NCBI RefSeq assembly: GCF_042186555.1
Contig: NC_133324.1
Span: 195,567,640 to 195,631,639 of the forward strand
From: Aquarana catesbeiana
Taxonomy: Eukaryota > Chordata > Amphibia > Anura > Ranidae
Direction: 5' to 3'
DNA: 64,000 nucleotides
In this document: piece by piece, positions 44,036-55,701 of the stretch
Layout: the number at the start of each line of letters is the position of its first letter
Position numbering within the stretch: position 1 is the first letter of the stretch
Notes under the pieces: generated by a model
Database searches by the model: none
Told to the model about the DNA's origin: nothing
Seen by the model: only the letters and a program-made list of their open reading frames with translations
Program-made: the position numbers and the translations under genes

Positions 44036-45841
44036 ATGGCTAGAAAATCATTTACAGCTGAGGAGGCATACAATATTCTTGCGGCCGACGAGAGCAACGG
44101 GGAGCTCTCCGCTTCGGATTCCTCAAATTCAGATTCTGAGTCTGACGTGGACTTTGAGCCTGTCCTAAGCAGTGGAACACTGACAGCTTCAGAGGAGGAT
44201 GAGAGCCTGCCCGTCAGACAAAGGTGTTCTGGTGAGGAGGCAGTGCCATCCACCAGCACCGCAGTGCCATCCACCAGCACCGCAGTACCTCGGCAAGATA
44301 GGCCAAGTACCAGTGGGGTGTCACCTCAGTCCCAAAGGGTTAGGTCCCTTGCCAGCCTTCCCTATTCCCTTCAGAACCCCTTGTGGCTTCCTCCTAATTC
44401 AGGAGAAGCTAACATTCCCCCTTTCACTGCCCAGCCAGGTGTCCAGGTAGACAAAGAAAATTTTTCACCAATAGATTTTTTCCACCTTATTTTTACTGAG
44501 GACATGCTTGCATCAATTGTGGCCCAGTGCAACCTATATGCTCAACAATTCATAACAAGTAAACCAACATCCTATTATGCCCGTCCCTACAAGTGGAGAG
44601 CCCTAACAGTGGAGGAGTTTAAGGTTTTTTTGGGCCTCACATTCTGTATGGGACTAACAAAAAAAAATGAATTACGTTCATATTGGTCAACCCTCCCCAT
44701 CCACGACATGCCCATCTTTTCCTCAGTAATGCCCAGAACCAGATATCTCATGATTATGAGATTCCTACACTATAATGATAATACCCAGTGCCCTCCCCGA
44801 AATGACCCAAATTATGATAAGCTCTATAAAATTCGTCCACTGCTAAATTATTTTTCTGAAATCTTCCCCCAGTTGTTTACCCCAGACCAACACATATGCG
44901 TGGATGAGTCCCTTGTCAAATTTACTGGCAGGCTGGGCATAAAACAATTTATTCCCATCAAAAGGGCCCGCTATGGGGTGAAGCTGTATAAATTGTGCGA
45001 CTGAGCAACAGGATATACATATGCCTTTATGGTATACGAAGGAAAGGACACCCAGCTGCATCCCCCTAATTGCCCAGACTACATAGGAACCAGCGGGAAA
45101 GTCGTTTGGGAACTCATAAACCCACTCCTGGAGAAAAGCTACCATTTGTATTTGGACAACTTTTATACTAGTTTGCCCCTGTTCCGCAACCTTCACAGGA
45201 AGAACACTTCAGAATGTGGCACCATAAGGAAGAACCGGAAGGGCTTTCCTCAAAGGCTTGTCAACCAGAAGTTAAGAAGAGGGGAGACGGTGAGTTTACA
45301 GAATGAGGAAATTCTGGCTGTGAAGTGGAGGGACAGAAGGGATGTCTACATGTTGTCTTCAATCCACAATAATACCTTCATGGAGATCACCAGGAGGAAT
45401 GGCCAAATCCAAAAGCTAACATGTATCCATGAATACAATATGTTCATGGGGGGTGTCGACTTCAACGATCAAATGCTCGGACCCTACCTAACCACAAGAT
45501 GAACATACCAGTGGTATAAAAAAGTATCAATTTATTTGTTAAATTTGGCCATATACAACACCTCTATAATCTATCGCAACTCCACTGAAAGCCCCAAACC
45601 CTTCCTTGGCTACCAGGAGGAAATCATTCGATCCAATGTGATTAGCCGACTCTTCAAATACCACTTTCCCAATAAAATCCCTCCCAGACCAACAGACCAA
45701 AAACGTCAGAAAAAATGCTGTGTGTGCACCAAAGAAGGAGTGAGAAGAGACACCATTTATTATTGTCCCCAATGTCCTTCAGAACCAGGCCTCTGCATAG
45801 TTGACTGTTTCCGCCGTTACTATACTTCAGTAAATTATTAG
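44036..45841 (+). pseudogene. piggyBac (PGBD4-like) transposase with two in-frame TGA stops
   Basis: ATG at 44036 (CAACAATGG) opens MARKSFTAEEAYNIL, an acidic Ser/Asp-rich N-terminus (about residues 20-60), the DDE_Tnp_1_7 core and a C-terminal cysteine-rich domain. The catalytic aspartates are present: CVDES (residue 290), YLDNFYT (374) and GGVDFND (475 and 478). The C-terminus reads KKCCVCTKEGVRRD and YYCPQCPSEPGLC, the zinc-binding PHD-like tail that recognises the transposon ends. The frame is continuous over 601 codons except TGA at 45002 (codon 323) and TGA at 45500 (codon 489), so the copy is recent but defective. Starting upstream at 43985 would add repeat-derived residues, so I prefer 44036. 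Confidence 0.92.
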
Positions 45842-47600
45842 TGAAGTATGGTAACCATAATTCTCACTTCCTGCCATTTACCTTCACACTTATGCCTTTG
45901 CTCTGTAACCGACTCTGGCTTGTTATTCGACCACGCTTCTGCCTACCGATTCTGTACATACCTTTGCCAGATCTGGAACTGACCCTGGCTTGTTATTCGA
46001 CCACACTTCTGCCTACCGATTCTGTACATACCTCTGCCTGATCTGGAACTGACCCTGGACTGTTTGACCATGCCTCTTGCCTGCCTCTTGGACTGATCTT
46101 GTACGCTGCTACTGGACTAGTGGGATTCATAACACAGGGGTCTCACATATGTGAGGGGCTCCAGAAATGTTTTTCTGGATGAAGAAAACTATTTTTTTTG
46201 TTTTCTAATTCCTAGATTAGGGTCTGGAGACTCAGAGACTTCAAAGAGATTTGGGTGGGAGAAGCCTCTACCCCTGTCCCCATTCTGTCCTGAATGAGGC
46301 CCTACTTCTGCCTACTGCCTGTAGGACTTCTGCCATCATGCCTCTGCCTGTCGCATGAACTGACCACACCACATGGACCATGTTCCTGCCTACTACCAGG
46401 ACCAATATTTTGGCACTGCTGACAATCTCTGCCTGCACTGACCCTGGACTGTATATGGACAGTATCCCTGCCTGATGCCCTTTACTGACTATGGACAGTA
46501 TAACTGCCTGTTGTCTGGACAATTGTGTTCACTTTTGCTGACCAAGTCCCTGCCTGTTGCCTGGACCAGTGCTATCCTCCTGTGGACAACTGCGCTACTA
46601 AAACCACAGGTAATCTTTTGTTTACCCTTTACTCAGCAGAATGTATTTTGGGGTGTAATTCTTAGTATGTGCATGCTATGTGTCCCTAGAACACCTGACG
46701 GTGTTTCTTGCATGTTGGGCCTCTGTATGTGGCCATTGTCCTGTGCTCCGGGGCCTTCAAAAGTGTAATAGGTGGTTGAGAAATGAGATGTGTAATTTAT
46801 GCTCCTAGAATGCCTGACGGTGTTCCTTGCATATTGGGCCTCTCTATGTGGCTAGGCTGTGAAAAAGTCCCACACATGTGGTATCACTATATTCAGGAGG
46901 AGTAGCAGAATGTATTTTGGGGTGTCATTTTTGATATGTACATGCTATGCGTTGGAAATATCTTATAAATGGACAACTTTGTGTAAAAAAAAAAAAGTTT
47001 TTATTTTTTTCCCACATTTTCCAAAAACTTCTGGAAAAAAAGAACTGTTCAAAAGACTCATTATGCTTCATAGATTATACATTGGGGTGTTATCTTTCCA
47101 AGATGGGGTAATTTTGTGAGCGTTTCCATTGTCCTGGTGCTCCAGGGCCTTCAAAAGTGTAATAGGTAGTCAACAAGTTAGATGTGTAATTTATGCTTCT
47201 ATAACACCTGATGGTGCTCCCTGCATGTTGGACCTCTCTATGTGGCTAGGCTGTGAAAAAGTCCCACACATGTGGTATTGCCATACTCAGGAGGAGTAGC
47301 AGAATGTATTTTGGGGTATACACATGCCATATGAGAGAAATAACCTATTACAATGACAATTTTGTGGAAAAAAATAAAAAAAATCCTAATTTTGCAAAGA
47401 ATTGTGGGAAAAAATGACAACATCAAAAACCTCACCATGCATCTTGCTAAATACCTTGAAATGTCTTCTTTTCAAAAAAGGGGCCATTTGTACTTTCCTG
47501 GCTTGTTGGGGTCGCAAGAAATGAGATCAGGTGTCATAATTTTTTTATGATTTGCAGCACAGCTTGTAGACTCTCTAACTTTCACACAGACCAAATAATA
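45842..47600 (+). repeat. piggyBac 3' region with internal direct repeats
   Basis: Two ~80-bp tandem units with GGCTTGTTATTCGACCAC and CTTCTGCCTACCGATTCTG lie at about 45918-46040. Further right, a block with GTCCCACACATGTGGTATC, GTAGCAGAATGTATTTTGGGG and CCTTCAAAAGTGTAATAGG recurs near 46630, 46905 and 47300. The same blocks occur in the 57-58-kb part of the other piggyBac element. Confidence 0.75.
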
Positions 47601-47954
47601 TCCACTAGTTTGGGTTATTTTTACCAAAGGTATGTAGCAGTATAAACTGTGGCCAAAATTTATAAAGAAAAATTTATAATTTGCTAAATTTTATCACAGA
47701 AACAAAGAAAAATTTGTTTTTTTTTTTCAAAATGTTCTGTCTTTTTTTCATTTATAGTGCACAAAATAAAAAACCCAGAGGTGATCAAATACCACCAAAA
47801 TAAAGCTCTATTTGTATGAAAAAAAGGACAAAAAATTAATTTGGGTGCAGTATTACATGACTGAGTAATTGTCATTCAAAGTATGAGGGCACTGAAAGCT
47901 GAAAATTGGTCTGGGCAGGAGGGGGGTTTAAGTGCCCAGTAGGCAAGTGGTTAA
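47600..47954 (-). repeat. piggyBac conserved right terminus
   Basis: The reverse complement shares CAAATAGAGCTTTATTTTGG, TGATCACCTCTGGGTTTTT and GTAATACTGCACCC with the termini of the elements at 5977, 50384 and 59200. This is the common subterminal sequence presumably bound by the transposase. Confidence 0.7.
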
Positions 47955-48186
47955 AAATGAAGTTACTTTTATTAATACAAATAACATATGACAAACAACG
48001 GACAGAATATATCAATATTTGTTAGAATCAATAACTGAGCATAGCTAGTACAATGGGTTGCTGGCGGCCCAGAGGAAAAGAATAAGAGGAAAAGTATTGG
48101 TTGATAGACCTGCAAATGGCATACAAATTAGTGTGAAACAAGAGAAGGGAAAAAGAAACAAACCAAAGAGGCAGAGTGATGGAGAG

Positions 48187-48450
48187 TAAGGCTCGGTTCA
48201 CACTAGGACGACTTGTCAGGCGACCTAGGTCGCCTGACAAGTAGCGTCCCGTTCAGTACAATGGAACCGTTCTAATCGGAGCGACGCAAGTCGCTCCGAC
48301 TTAGAAAAAGGTTCCTGTACGACTTTGGGGGCGACTTGCATAGACTTCTATACAGAAGTCGTTTTGCAAGTCGCCCGGGCAGTCGTGTGCAGGTCGCCTC
48401 GGTGAGGCGACCTGCAAGTCGTGCCGCCTCTGGTGTGAACCGAGGCTTAG
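48187..48450. mobile_element. MITE with TAAGGCTCGGTTCACAC ends (about 260 bp)
   Basis: The left TAAGGCTCGGTTCACAC and the right GTGTGAACCGAGGCTTA are inverse complements with one mismatch. Two internal palindromes occur: GTCAGGCGACC/GGTCGCCTGAC and GCAGGTCGCCTC/GAGGCGACCTGC. A truncated relative starts near 60832 (GGCTCGGCTCACACTGCCGC). The superfamily is uncertain. TA-rich ends could fit a Harbinger-type target. Confidence 0.75.
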
Positions 48451-49142
48451 GCTGGGTAGGAAAAGAGAGAGGAGAAGAGGGGGGTAGAGTTGGCCGGGGG
48501 GAAGACAACAATAATAGGCCCAAGTACAGAAAAGTAATTGCTTCTACAGTTCCAAATGTCGGTGATCGAAGTATTGTGGGTGGTCATTGAAGATCTAAGA
48601 TTCCCAAGCTTGACAAAATTTAGACCTACAGCCCGGTAGTCAAGCCGCCAATTTTTTCATTGGGCAGAGTCCATAAAACTTGGGATTTAACCTCAAATAA
48701 GTGTTTTGAAAGCCAGGCTTTTGCTATCACTTGCTTTGTGGCTGCTAGGACATGGGTCATTAGAAAAAAAACTGAGATTTGGACGACCCTTCTGGCTTCT
48801 GATTGTGAAGGGCTTCCAGTGTGCTCATTGGCAGTGCTCGGTGGCAAAGGGTATGCATTATGCTATAGACTTATTGCCAGAGCCGCTGCACCACCATGCA
48901 AATCCACCAAGTATGAATAAAGGGGCCAACCTCTGATCAACCACGAAAGCAATGAATTGAAGCATTCGGGTTAATTAGTGTACTAGTCTAGTAGGGACCA
49001 TGTAATGCATTGCACAGTCGCATTGCAAGAGCAGGACTTTATGGTGGCCAGATTTAGTTCCAGTGACCGTGGTCAATAGAGAATTGTAGATCTTGTTCCC
49101 ACTTACAGACATAGTTTAAAGGTACTAGCCATTGTTTGGATG

Positions 49143-49605
49143 TTAAAGTGATACTAAAATCTCAGTTTAAAAAAAAAAAAATACCAAACATGCCATACTT
49201 GCCTGCTCTGTGCAGTGGTTTTGCAGTGGAACCCTCTTCGGTGCTTCTGGTCCCTCCCTCCTTTTGAGTGCCCCCACAGCAAGCAGTTTGCTATGGGGCC
49301 TCCCGAGCCAAGCCGCAGCTGCCTGTGTGCATTCAGATATGGAGCAGCGGCCCAGCCCCGCCCCCTCTCTCTCTCCTCATTGGCTCACTGACTTTGACAG
49401 CAGTGGGAGCCAATAGCGCTTCGCTGTTGACTCAGCCAATCAGGAGGGAGAGTCCTGGGCATCCAAGTCTCTCGTGCAACATCGCTGGTTTGAGAGGGGG
49501 CTCGGGTAAGTATTAGGGGGGCTGAGGGGGCTGCTGCACACAGGAAGCTTTTTATCTTAATGCATAGAATGCATTAAGATAAAAAAAAAAAACCTTCTGC
49601 CTTTA
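49143..49605. repeat. MITE-like repeat, family of 38729-39115
   Basis: It starts TTAAAGTGATACTAAAATC and ends CCTTCTGCCTTTACAACC, with GCATACTTGCC-type and promoter-like GC text inside. An inverted pair TTATCTTAATGCAT / ATGCATTAAGATAA lies at its right side. A partial third copy follows at 49690-49775. Non-coding. Confidence 0.55.
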
Positions 49606-49860
49606 CAACCACAAGATTCCATAAAGTAGGGAGATTAGTCCTGCCGAATGAGGGTAATTTTTACATTTAGATTTGAAAGGTATGAAGTTTAAATGGGTTG
49701 TATAGGCAAAAGGTTTTTTATCTTAATGTAATCTATGCATTAAGATAAAAAGCCTTCTGTGTGCAGCAGCCTCCCGGCACCGAATGAACATAAAGCTGAC
49801 TTGGTTGTACTTTTAAATTCAACTGAGTGATAAGGGGGGTGGGTGGGTATGTATCATATA

Positions 49861-51392
49861 CAGTGGATATAAAAAGTCTACACACCCCTGTTAAAATGTC
49901 AGGTTTATGTGATGTAAAAAAATGAGACAAAGATAAATCATTTCAGAACTTTTTCTACCTTTTAATGTGACCTATAAACTGTACAACTCAGTTGAACAAC
50001 GAGCTGAAATCTTTTAGGTGGAGGGTAGTAAAAATAAAACACTAAAATAATATGGTTGCATAAGTGTACACACCCTGCTCCTCAGTGGGTATGGTGTTTT
50101 TTGGTGCAGTGTTTTTGCACTAAACATATCTTTTGGAATCATGGCCAAAAAGTTCAACCTTGGTTTATTCAGACCATAACACATTTTCCCACATGCTTTT
50201 GGGAGACTTCAGATGTGTTTTTGCTAAATTTAGCCGGGTTTGAAAGAAAATGCTTCCGTTCCGTCTTGCCACTCTACCCCATAGCCCAGACATATAAAGA
50301 ATATGGGAGATTAGTTATTCATTTTTTCTTTTAAACCCCCCCCCCCCCCAAGATTTAAGTTTGTTTTTCAATTTAGTTGTACATTAACCGCTTAACAGCC
50401 CCGAAGATTCTACCCCCTTCCTGACCAGAGCACTTTTTGCAATTCAGCACTGTGTCGCTTTAACTGACAATTGCGTGGTCGTGCAACCTGGCACCCAAAC
50501 AAAATTGACGTCCTTTTTTCCCACAAATAGAGCTTTCTTTTGGTGGTATTTCATCACCTCTGCGGTTTTTATTTTTTGCGCTATAAACAAAAAAAGAGCA
50601 ACAATTTTGAAAAAAAACGCATTATTTTTTACTTTTTGCTATAATAAATATCCCCCAAAAATATATAGAAAAAATTTTTCCTCAGTTTAGGCCGATATGT
50701 ATTCTTCGACATATTTTTGGTAAAAAAAAAAAAAAAAATGCAATAAGCGTATATTGATTGGTTTGCGCAAAAGTTATAGCTTCTACAAAATAGGGGATAG
50801 ATTTATAGCATTTTTATTAATTTTTTTTTTCACTAGTAATGGCGGCGATCTGCGATTTTTATCGTGACTGCGACATTATGACGGGCACGTCGGACAATTT
50901 TGACACATTTGGGGGACCATTGGCATTAATACAGCGATCAGTGCGATTAAAAATGCATTGATTACTGTAAAAATGTCACTGGCAGTGAAGGGGTTAACAC
51001 TAGGGGGCAGTGAAGAGGTTAATTGTGTCCTAGTGTGTGTTCTAACCGAAGGGGGATGGGAACTGTGCAGAGAAGATAACAGATCGCTGTTCATACTCTG
51101 TTCCGGGTTCTCCGTGTCTCAGCGGCGATCGTGGGAGCCTGGCAGTGATCGATACCACCGGGCACTCACATTGGCTCGGGGCGGGGGGCGCGTACGTGGC
51201 CACAGGGCGAAGCGACGTTGCATTACGTTGTTTCGCCCAGCCGTACCATTCTGCCGCAGTACAACTGAGGAGGCTGGTCGGCATGTGGTTAAAGGTGGAC
51301 AAAATACTGAAATTATTTATCTTTGTCTCGTTTTTTTATATCACAGAAACCTGACATTTTAACGGTGGTGTGTAGACTTTTTATATCCACTG
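49861..51392 (-). mobile_element. Tc1-like element of family A with internal deletion and a piggyBac MITE insertion
   Basis: The ends CAGTGGATATAAAAAGTCTA and TAGACTTTTTATATCCACTG are perfect inverted repeats flanked by TA. Antisense transposase text (reverse complement of 50138-50280) matches 30640-30790 of element A, so the orientation is minus. Much of the gene is deleted. A TTAA-bounded MITE (50384-51292) splits it. Confidence 0.85.
50384..51292. mobile_element. piggyBac-type MITE (909 bp) inserted in Tc1
   Basis: TTAA at 50384 and at 51289. The left end CGCTTAACAGCCCCGAAG and the right end GGTCGGCATGTGGTTAA match the corresponding ends of the 5977-6972 MITE and, inverted, the ends of 53279-59200. 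Internal blocks AACTGACAATTGCGTGGTCG, CAAATAGAGCTTTCTTTTGG and GATTGGTTTGCGCAAAAG are shared. The surrounding Tc1 sequence resumes directly on either side. Confidence 0.88.
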
Positions 51393-51404
51393 TACATGTG
51401 TATG

Positions 51405-51412
51405 TGTGTGTA

Positions 51413-51452
<40 letters not shown>

Positions 51453-51457
51453 TAGAT

Positions 51458-51541
<84 letters not shown>

Positions 51542-51545
51542 ATAT
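51405..51545. repeat. (TA)n microsatellite
   Basis: About 120 bp of nearly pure TA, with a short GATAGATAGA interruption, directly right of the Tc1 element. Strictly simple sequence. Confidence 0.97.
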
Positions 51546-51689
51546 ATAGGTCGACCGTATTTAGAAACTGGGGCGGCCGATATATGATGCCGATATTTTA
51601 GGCCGATTTAAAAAAAAAAACCTCACCCACTCCACTCCTCCCCTGCTTGCTCCTGTCACTTTACCACACACTTGATGTCCTCAGTACAG

Positions 51690-52315
51690 ATGGCACTGGT
51701 TGGCTTAGGCAGGTGGCACTGATTGGCAGTGGCACTGGTTGGCACTGGAAGGTGGCACTGGTTTGGCACTGGCTGGTGGCACTGATTGGCACTGGCAGGT
51801 GGCGCTGGCAGGTGGCACTGATTGGCAGTTGACACTGATTGGCAGTGGCACTGGAAGGTGGCACTGGTTGGCACTGGAAGGCATTGGCAGGTGGCACTGG
51901 TTTGGAACTGGCAGGTGGCACTATTGGCACTGATTGGCATGGCACTGGCAGGTGGCAATGATTGGCGTGGCACTGATTGGTGTGGCACTGGTTGGAGGTG
52001 GCAGGTGGCACTGGCAGGCACTGGTTGGCACTGGCAGGTGGCACTGATTGGCAGTGGCACTAGTTGGCGGTGGCACTGGCAGGCACTGGTTGGCACTGGC
52101 AGGTGGCACCGATTGGCGGTGGCACTGGTTGGCGGTGGCACTGGCAGGCACTGATTGGCACTGGCAGGTGGCACTGATTGGCGGTGGCACTGGTTGGCAG
52201 TGGCGCTGGTTGGCACTGGCAGGTAGCACTGATTGGCGGTGGTACTGGGTGGCAGGTGGCACTGGTTGGCGGTGGTACTGGGTGGCAGGTGGCACTGATT
52301 GGTACTGGCAGGTTT
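51690..52315. repeat. Minisatellite of GGCACTGGTTGGCACTGGCA-like units
   Basis: Units of 10-14 bp (GGCACTGATT, GGCAGT, GGCACTGGCAGGT) form higher-order blocks of about 65-95 bp, for instance near 52030-52110 and 52110-52190. The 296-codon minus-strand frame rich in Cys-His-Gln-Pro is a translation of this repeat. Confidence 0.92.
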
Positions 52316-52640
52316 CACACTGAGCCGAGTAACTGTGTGGGAAACTGACAACAGAGAGGAGATGTCAGAATTGAGATCAATGTCGGGGTGGGCGGGACCC
52401 GGCCGGGGTGGGCGGGACCCAGCAGCTATCAAACACCAGCCAATGATTGGGCTGCTTAAGAAAAGGGGTGGGGCCACATACACGTAGCAGCCCGCCCAGA
52501 TCCCATCCCATTGGCTAGAGTTTGATAGTGTCTGGGTCCCGCCCACCCCCCGACATCAACCTCAATTCTGACAGATCCCTCTCTCTCTCTCCTCTGTGTT
52601 ACGTGTCAGTTTCACACACTCAGCGGCTCTGGCAAGCATC
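52305..52640. repeat. Imperfect palindrome inside the TATCGGCC element
   Basis: The left arm GTGGGAAACTGACAACAGAG ... GATGTCAGAATTGAG ... GTCGGGGTGGGCGGGACCC returns inverted as GGGTCCCGCCCACCCCCCGA ... CTCAATTCTGACAG ... GTCAGTTTCACACACTC. A second GGTGGGCGGGACCC occurs in tandem on the left arm. Confidence 0.85.
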
Positions 52641-52761
52641 AAGTGCCGCGCTGAGTGTGGAGAAGGGAGGAGGAACAATGTTAAATAGCAGCCTAATTTT
52701 GATAATAATTGGCCGATGACGATTTTATAAAAAATGGGCAAATATCGGCCAAATATCGGCC

Positions 52762-52762
<1 letters not shown>

Positions 52763-52822
<60 letters not shown>

Positions 52823-52830
52823 TAATCCAT

Positions 52831-52905
<75 letters not shown>
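52763..52905. repeat. (TA)n microsatellite, two blocks
   Basis: TA runs at 52767-52818 and 52836-52903 are separated by ATTATAATCCATTGTG. The predicted YIYIYI frame is meaningless. Confidence 0.97.
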
Positions 52906-52908
<3 letters not shown>

Positions 52909-54149
52909 AGATACCCAAATAATGCAAAACTATTTACTTAAAAAAATTCATGTCCAAAGTGTACAAAAAAGCGACTGTACAGTTTCAAGCAAAAACCTAT
53001 CCTCTTTCTCAAGCTGTGTGCAAGCTTCTACTGATCGTAGTTATTTAAATAGACACACAGTGTACAGCTCCACAGGTGTACCTGTATCATTCATTATACA
53101 AGTACCATAATCCGACACAGTGCATCCGGTAAGTATTCACAGCGCTTCACTTTTACCATATTTTATGTTACAGCCTTTTTCAAAAATGTATTAAATTCAT
53201 TATTTGCCTCAAAATTCTACAAACAATACCCCATAATGACAACGTGAAATAAGTTTGTTTGAAATCTTTGCAAGTTTATTAACCACTTGCCGACCGCCGC
53301 ACGACTATATACGTCGGCAGAATGGCACGGGCAGGCAAAAGGACGTATATGTACGTCCTTGCCTGCCCGCGGGTGGGGGGTCCGATTGGACCCCCCCCCA
53401 GTGCCTGCGGCGGTCGGCAAATCTCCCCCGGCGATCGGAGGTGAGGGGGAGGCCATCCATTCGTGGCCCCCCCCTCGCGATCGCTCTCAGCCAATGGGAT
53501 CATTTCCCTGCCTCTGTATTGTACACAGAGGCAGAGGAAATGATGTCATCTCTCCTCGGCTCGGTATTTTCCGTTCCGGGCCGAGGAGAGAAGACTGCAA
53601 TGTAAGTGCACCAACACACTACACACAGTAGAACATGCCAGGCACACTAAACACCCCGATCCCCCCCCCCCGATCGCCCCCCGATCCCCCCCCAATCACC
53701 CCCCCCCCTGTCACAAACTGACACCAAGCAGGTTTTTTTTTTTTTTTTTTCTGATTACTGTATTGGTGTCAGTTTGTGACAGTTACAGTGTTAGGGCAGT
53801 GAGTGTTAGGCCCCCTGTAGGTCTAGGGTACCCCCCTAACCCCCCCTAATAAAGTTTTAACCCCTTGATCACCCCCTGTCACCAGTGTCGCTAAGCGATC
53901 ATTTTTCTGATCGCTGTATTAGTGTCGCTGGTGACGCTAGTTAGGGACGTAAATATTTAGGTTCGCCGTCAGCGTTTTATAGCGACAGGGACCCCCATAT
54001 ACTACCGAATAAATGTTTTAACCCCTTGATTGCCCCCTAGTTAACCCTTTCACCACTGATCACTGTATAACCGTTACGGGTGACGCTGGTTAGTTTGTTT
54101 ATTTTTTATAGTGTCAGGGCACCCGCCGTTTATTACCGAATAAAGATTT

Positions 54150-55250
54150 AGCCCCCTGATCGCCCGGCGGTGATATGCGTCGCCCCAGGCAGCGTCAGAT
54201 TAGCGCCAGTACTGCTAACACCCACGCACGCAGCATACGCCTCCCTTAGTGGTATAGTATCTGTACAGATCAATATCTGATCCAATCAGATCTATACTAG
54301 CGTCCCCAGCAGTTTAGGGTTCCCAAAAACACAGTGTTAGCGGGATCAGCCCAGATACCTGCTAGCACCTCAGTTTTGCCCCTCCGCCCAGCTCGGCCCA
54401 GCCCACCCAAGTGCAGTATCGATCGATCACTGTCACTTACAAAACACTAAACGCATAACTGCAGCGTTCGCAGAGTCAGGCCTGATCCCTGCGATCGCTA
54501 ACAGTTTTTTTGGTAGCATTTTGGTGAAATGGCAAGCACCAGCCCCAGGCAGCGTCAGGTTAGTGCCAGTACCGCTAACACCCACGCACCGTACACCTCC
54601 CTTAGTGGTATAGTATCTGAACGCATCAATATCTGATCCGATCAGATCTATACTAGCGTCCCCAGCAGTTTAGGGTTCCCAAAAACGCAGTGTTAGCAGG
54701 ATCAACCCAGATACCTGCTAGCAACTGCGTTTTACCCCTCCGCCCGGCCCAGCCCAGCCCACCCAAGTGCAGTATCGATCGATCACTGTCACTTACAAAA
54801 CACTAAACGCATAACTGCAGCGTTCGCAGAGTCAGGCCTGATCCCTGCGATCGCTAACAGTTTTTTTTGTAGCGTTTTGGTGAACTGGCAAGCACCAGCC
54901 CCAGGCAGCGTCAGGTTAGTGCCAGTAGCGCTAACACCCACGCACGCACCGTACACCTCCCTTAGTGGTATAGTATCTGAACTGATCAATATCTGATCCG
55001 ATCAGATCTATACTGGCGTCCCCAGCAGTTTAGGGTTCCCAAAAACGCAGTGTTAGCGGGATCAGCCCAGATACCTGCTAGCACCTGCGTTTTGCCCCTC
55101 CGCCCGGCCCAGCCCAGCCCACCCAAGTGCAGTATCGATCGATCACTGTCACTTACAAAACACTAAATGCATAACTGCAGCGTTCGCAGAGTCAGGCCTG
55201 ATCCCTGCGATCGTTAACAGTTTTTTTGGTAGCGTTTTGGTGAACTGGTA
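54150..55250. repeat. Tandem repeats of about 357 bp in the piggyBac element
   Basis: CCCAGGCAGCGTCAGGTTAG-type starts occur near 54185, 54545 and 54900. Each is followed by CACCTCCCTTAGTGGTATAG, GATCCGATCAGATCTATAC, GTGCAGTATCGATCGATCAC and GTTCGCAGAGTCAGGCCTG. Three copies are nearly identical (later ones above 95% by eye), suggesting recent amplification. Confidence 0.9.
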
Positions 55251-55479
55251 AGCGCCAGCGGCCTAGTACACCCCGGTCGTAGTCAAACCAGCACTGCAGT
55301 AACACTTGGTGACGTGGCGAGTCCCATAAGTGCAGTTCAAGCTGGTGAGGTGGCAAGCACAAATAGTGTCCCGCTGCCACCAAGAAGACAAACACAGGCC
55401 CGTCATGCCCATAGTGCCCTTCCTGCTGCATTCGCCAATCCTAATTGGGGACCCACCACTTCTGCAGCGCCCGTACTTC

Positions 55480-55701
55480 CCCCATTCACATCCCCAACCA
55501 AATGCAGTCGGCTGCATGAGAGGCATTTTTATGTCCTCCCGAGTACCCCTACCCAACGAACCCCCCCAAAAAAGATGTTGTGTCTGCAGCAAGCGCGGAT
55601 ATAGGCGTGACACCCGTTATTATTGTCCCTCCTGTCCTGACAATCCTGGTCTTTGCATTGGTGAATGTTTTGAACGCTACCATTCACTAGTTGAGTATTA
55701 G
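55480..55701 (+). pseudogene. piggyBac transposase C-terminal fragment
   Basis: One frame reads KCSRLHERHFYVLPSTPTQ, and then, after a shift near 55560, KRCCVCSKRGYRRDTRYYC PSCPDNPGLCIGECFERYHS. It ends LVEY with TAG at 55699-55701. This is the cysteine-rich end-binding domain also seen at 45710-45841 of the other element (CCVCTKEG...YYCPQCPSEPGLC). The catalytic domain is absent. Confidence 0.88.

Larger units (their letters stand above)
43213..47954 (+). mobile_element. Full-length piggyBac element, 4.74 kb
   Basis: The element runs from TTAA at 43213 to TTAA at 47951. The left end TTAACCACTCCCCGCC and the right end, reverse complemented, TTAACCACTTGCCTAC share the first nine bases. Inside, from left to right, are a minisatellite leader, a 601-codon transposase gene with two stops, and a long 3' region of repeated AGAATGTATTTTGGGGTG blocks. 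The terminal 300 bp on the right is related to the ends of the other piggyBac copies here. It lies in commd10 intron 2, in the same orientation as the gene. Confidence 0.88.
51546..52762. mobile_element. MITE-like element with TATCGGCC-rich ends, between two (TA)n tracts
   Basis: The left end has GGCCGATATATGATGCCGAT followed by GGCCGATTTA. The right end has AAATATCGGCCAAATATCGG followed by CC, approximately inverted. Inside lie a GGCACTGGTTGGCA minisatellite (51690-52315) and a 330-bp imperfect palindrome. Microsatellite TA flanks both sides, so a TA target is possible. No transposase. Confidence 0.6.

Noticed and set aside
51656..52546. 296-codon Cys/His/Gln/Pro-rich minus-strand frame resembling a metal-binding protein
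   Set aside because: It consists of the GGCACTGGTTGGCA minisatellite read in one frame. There is no start context, domain or splice signal.
52734..52922. YIYIYI transmembrane-like frame
   Set aside because: Pure (TA)n translation.
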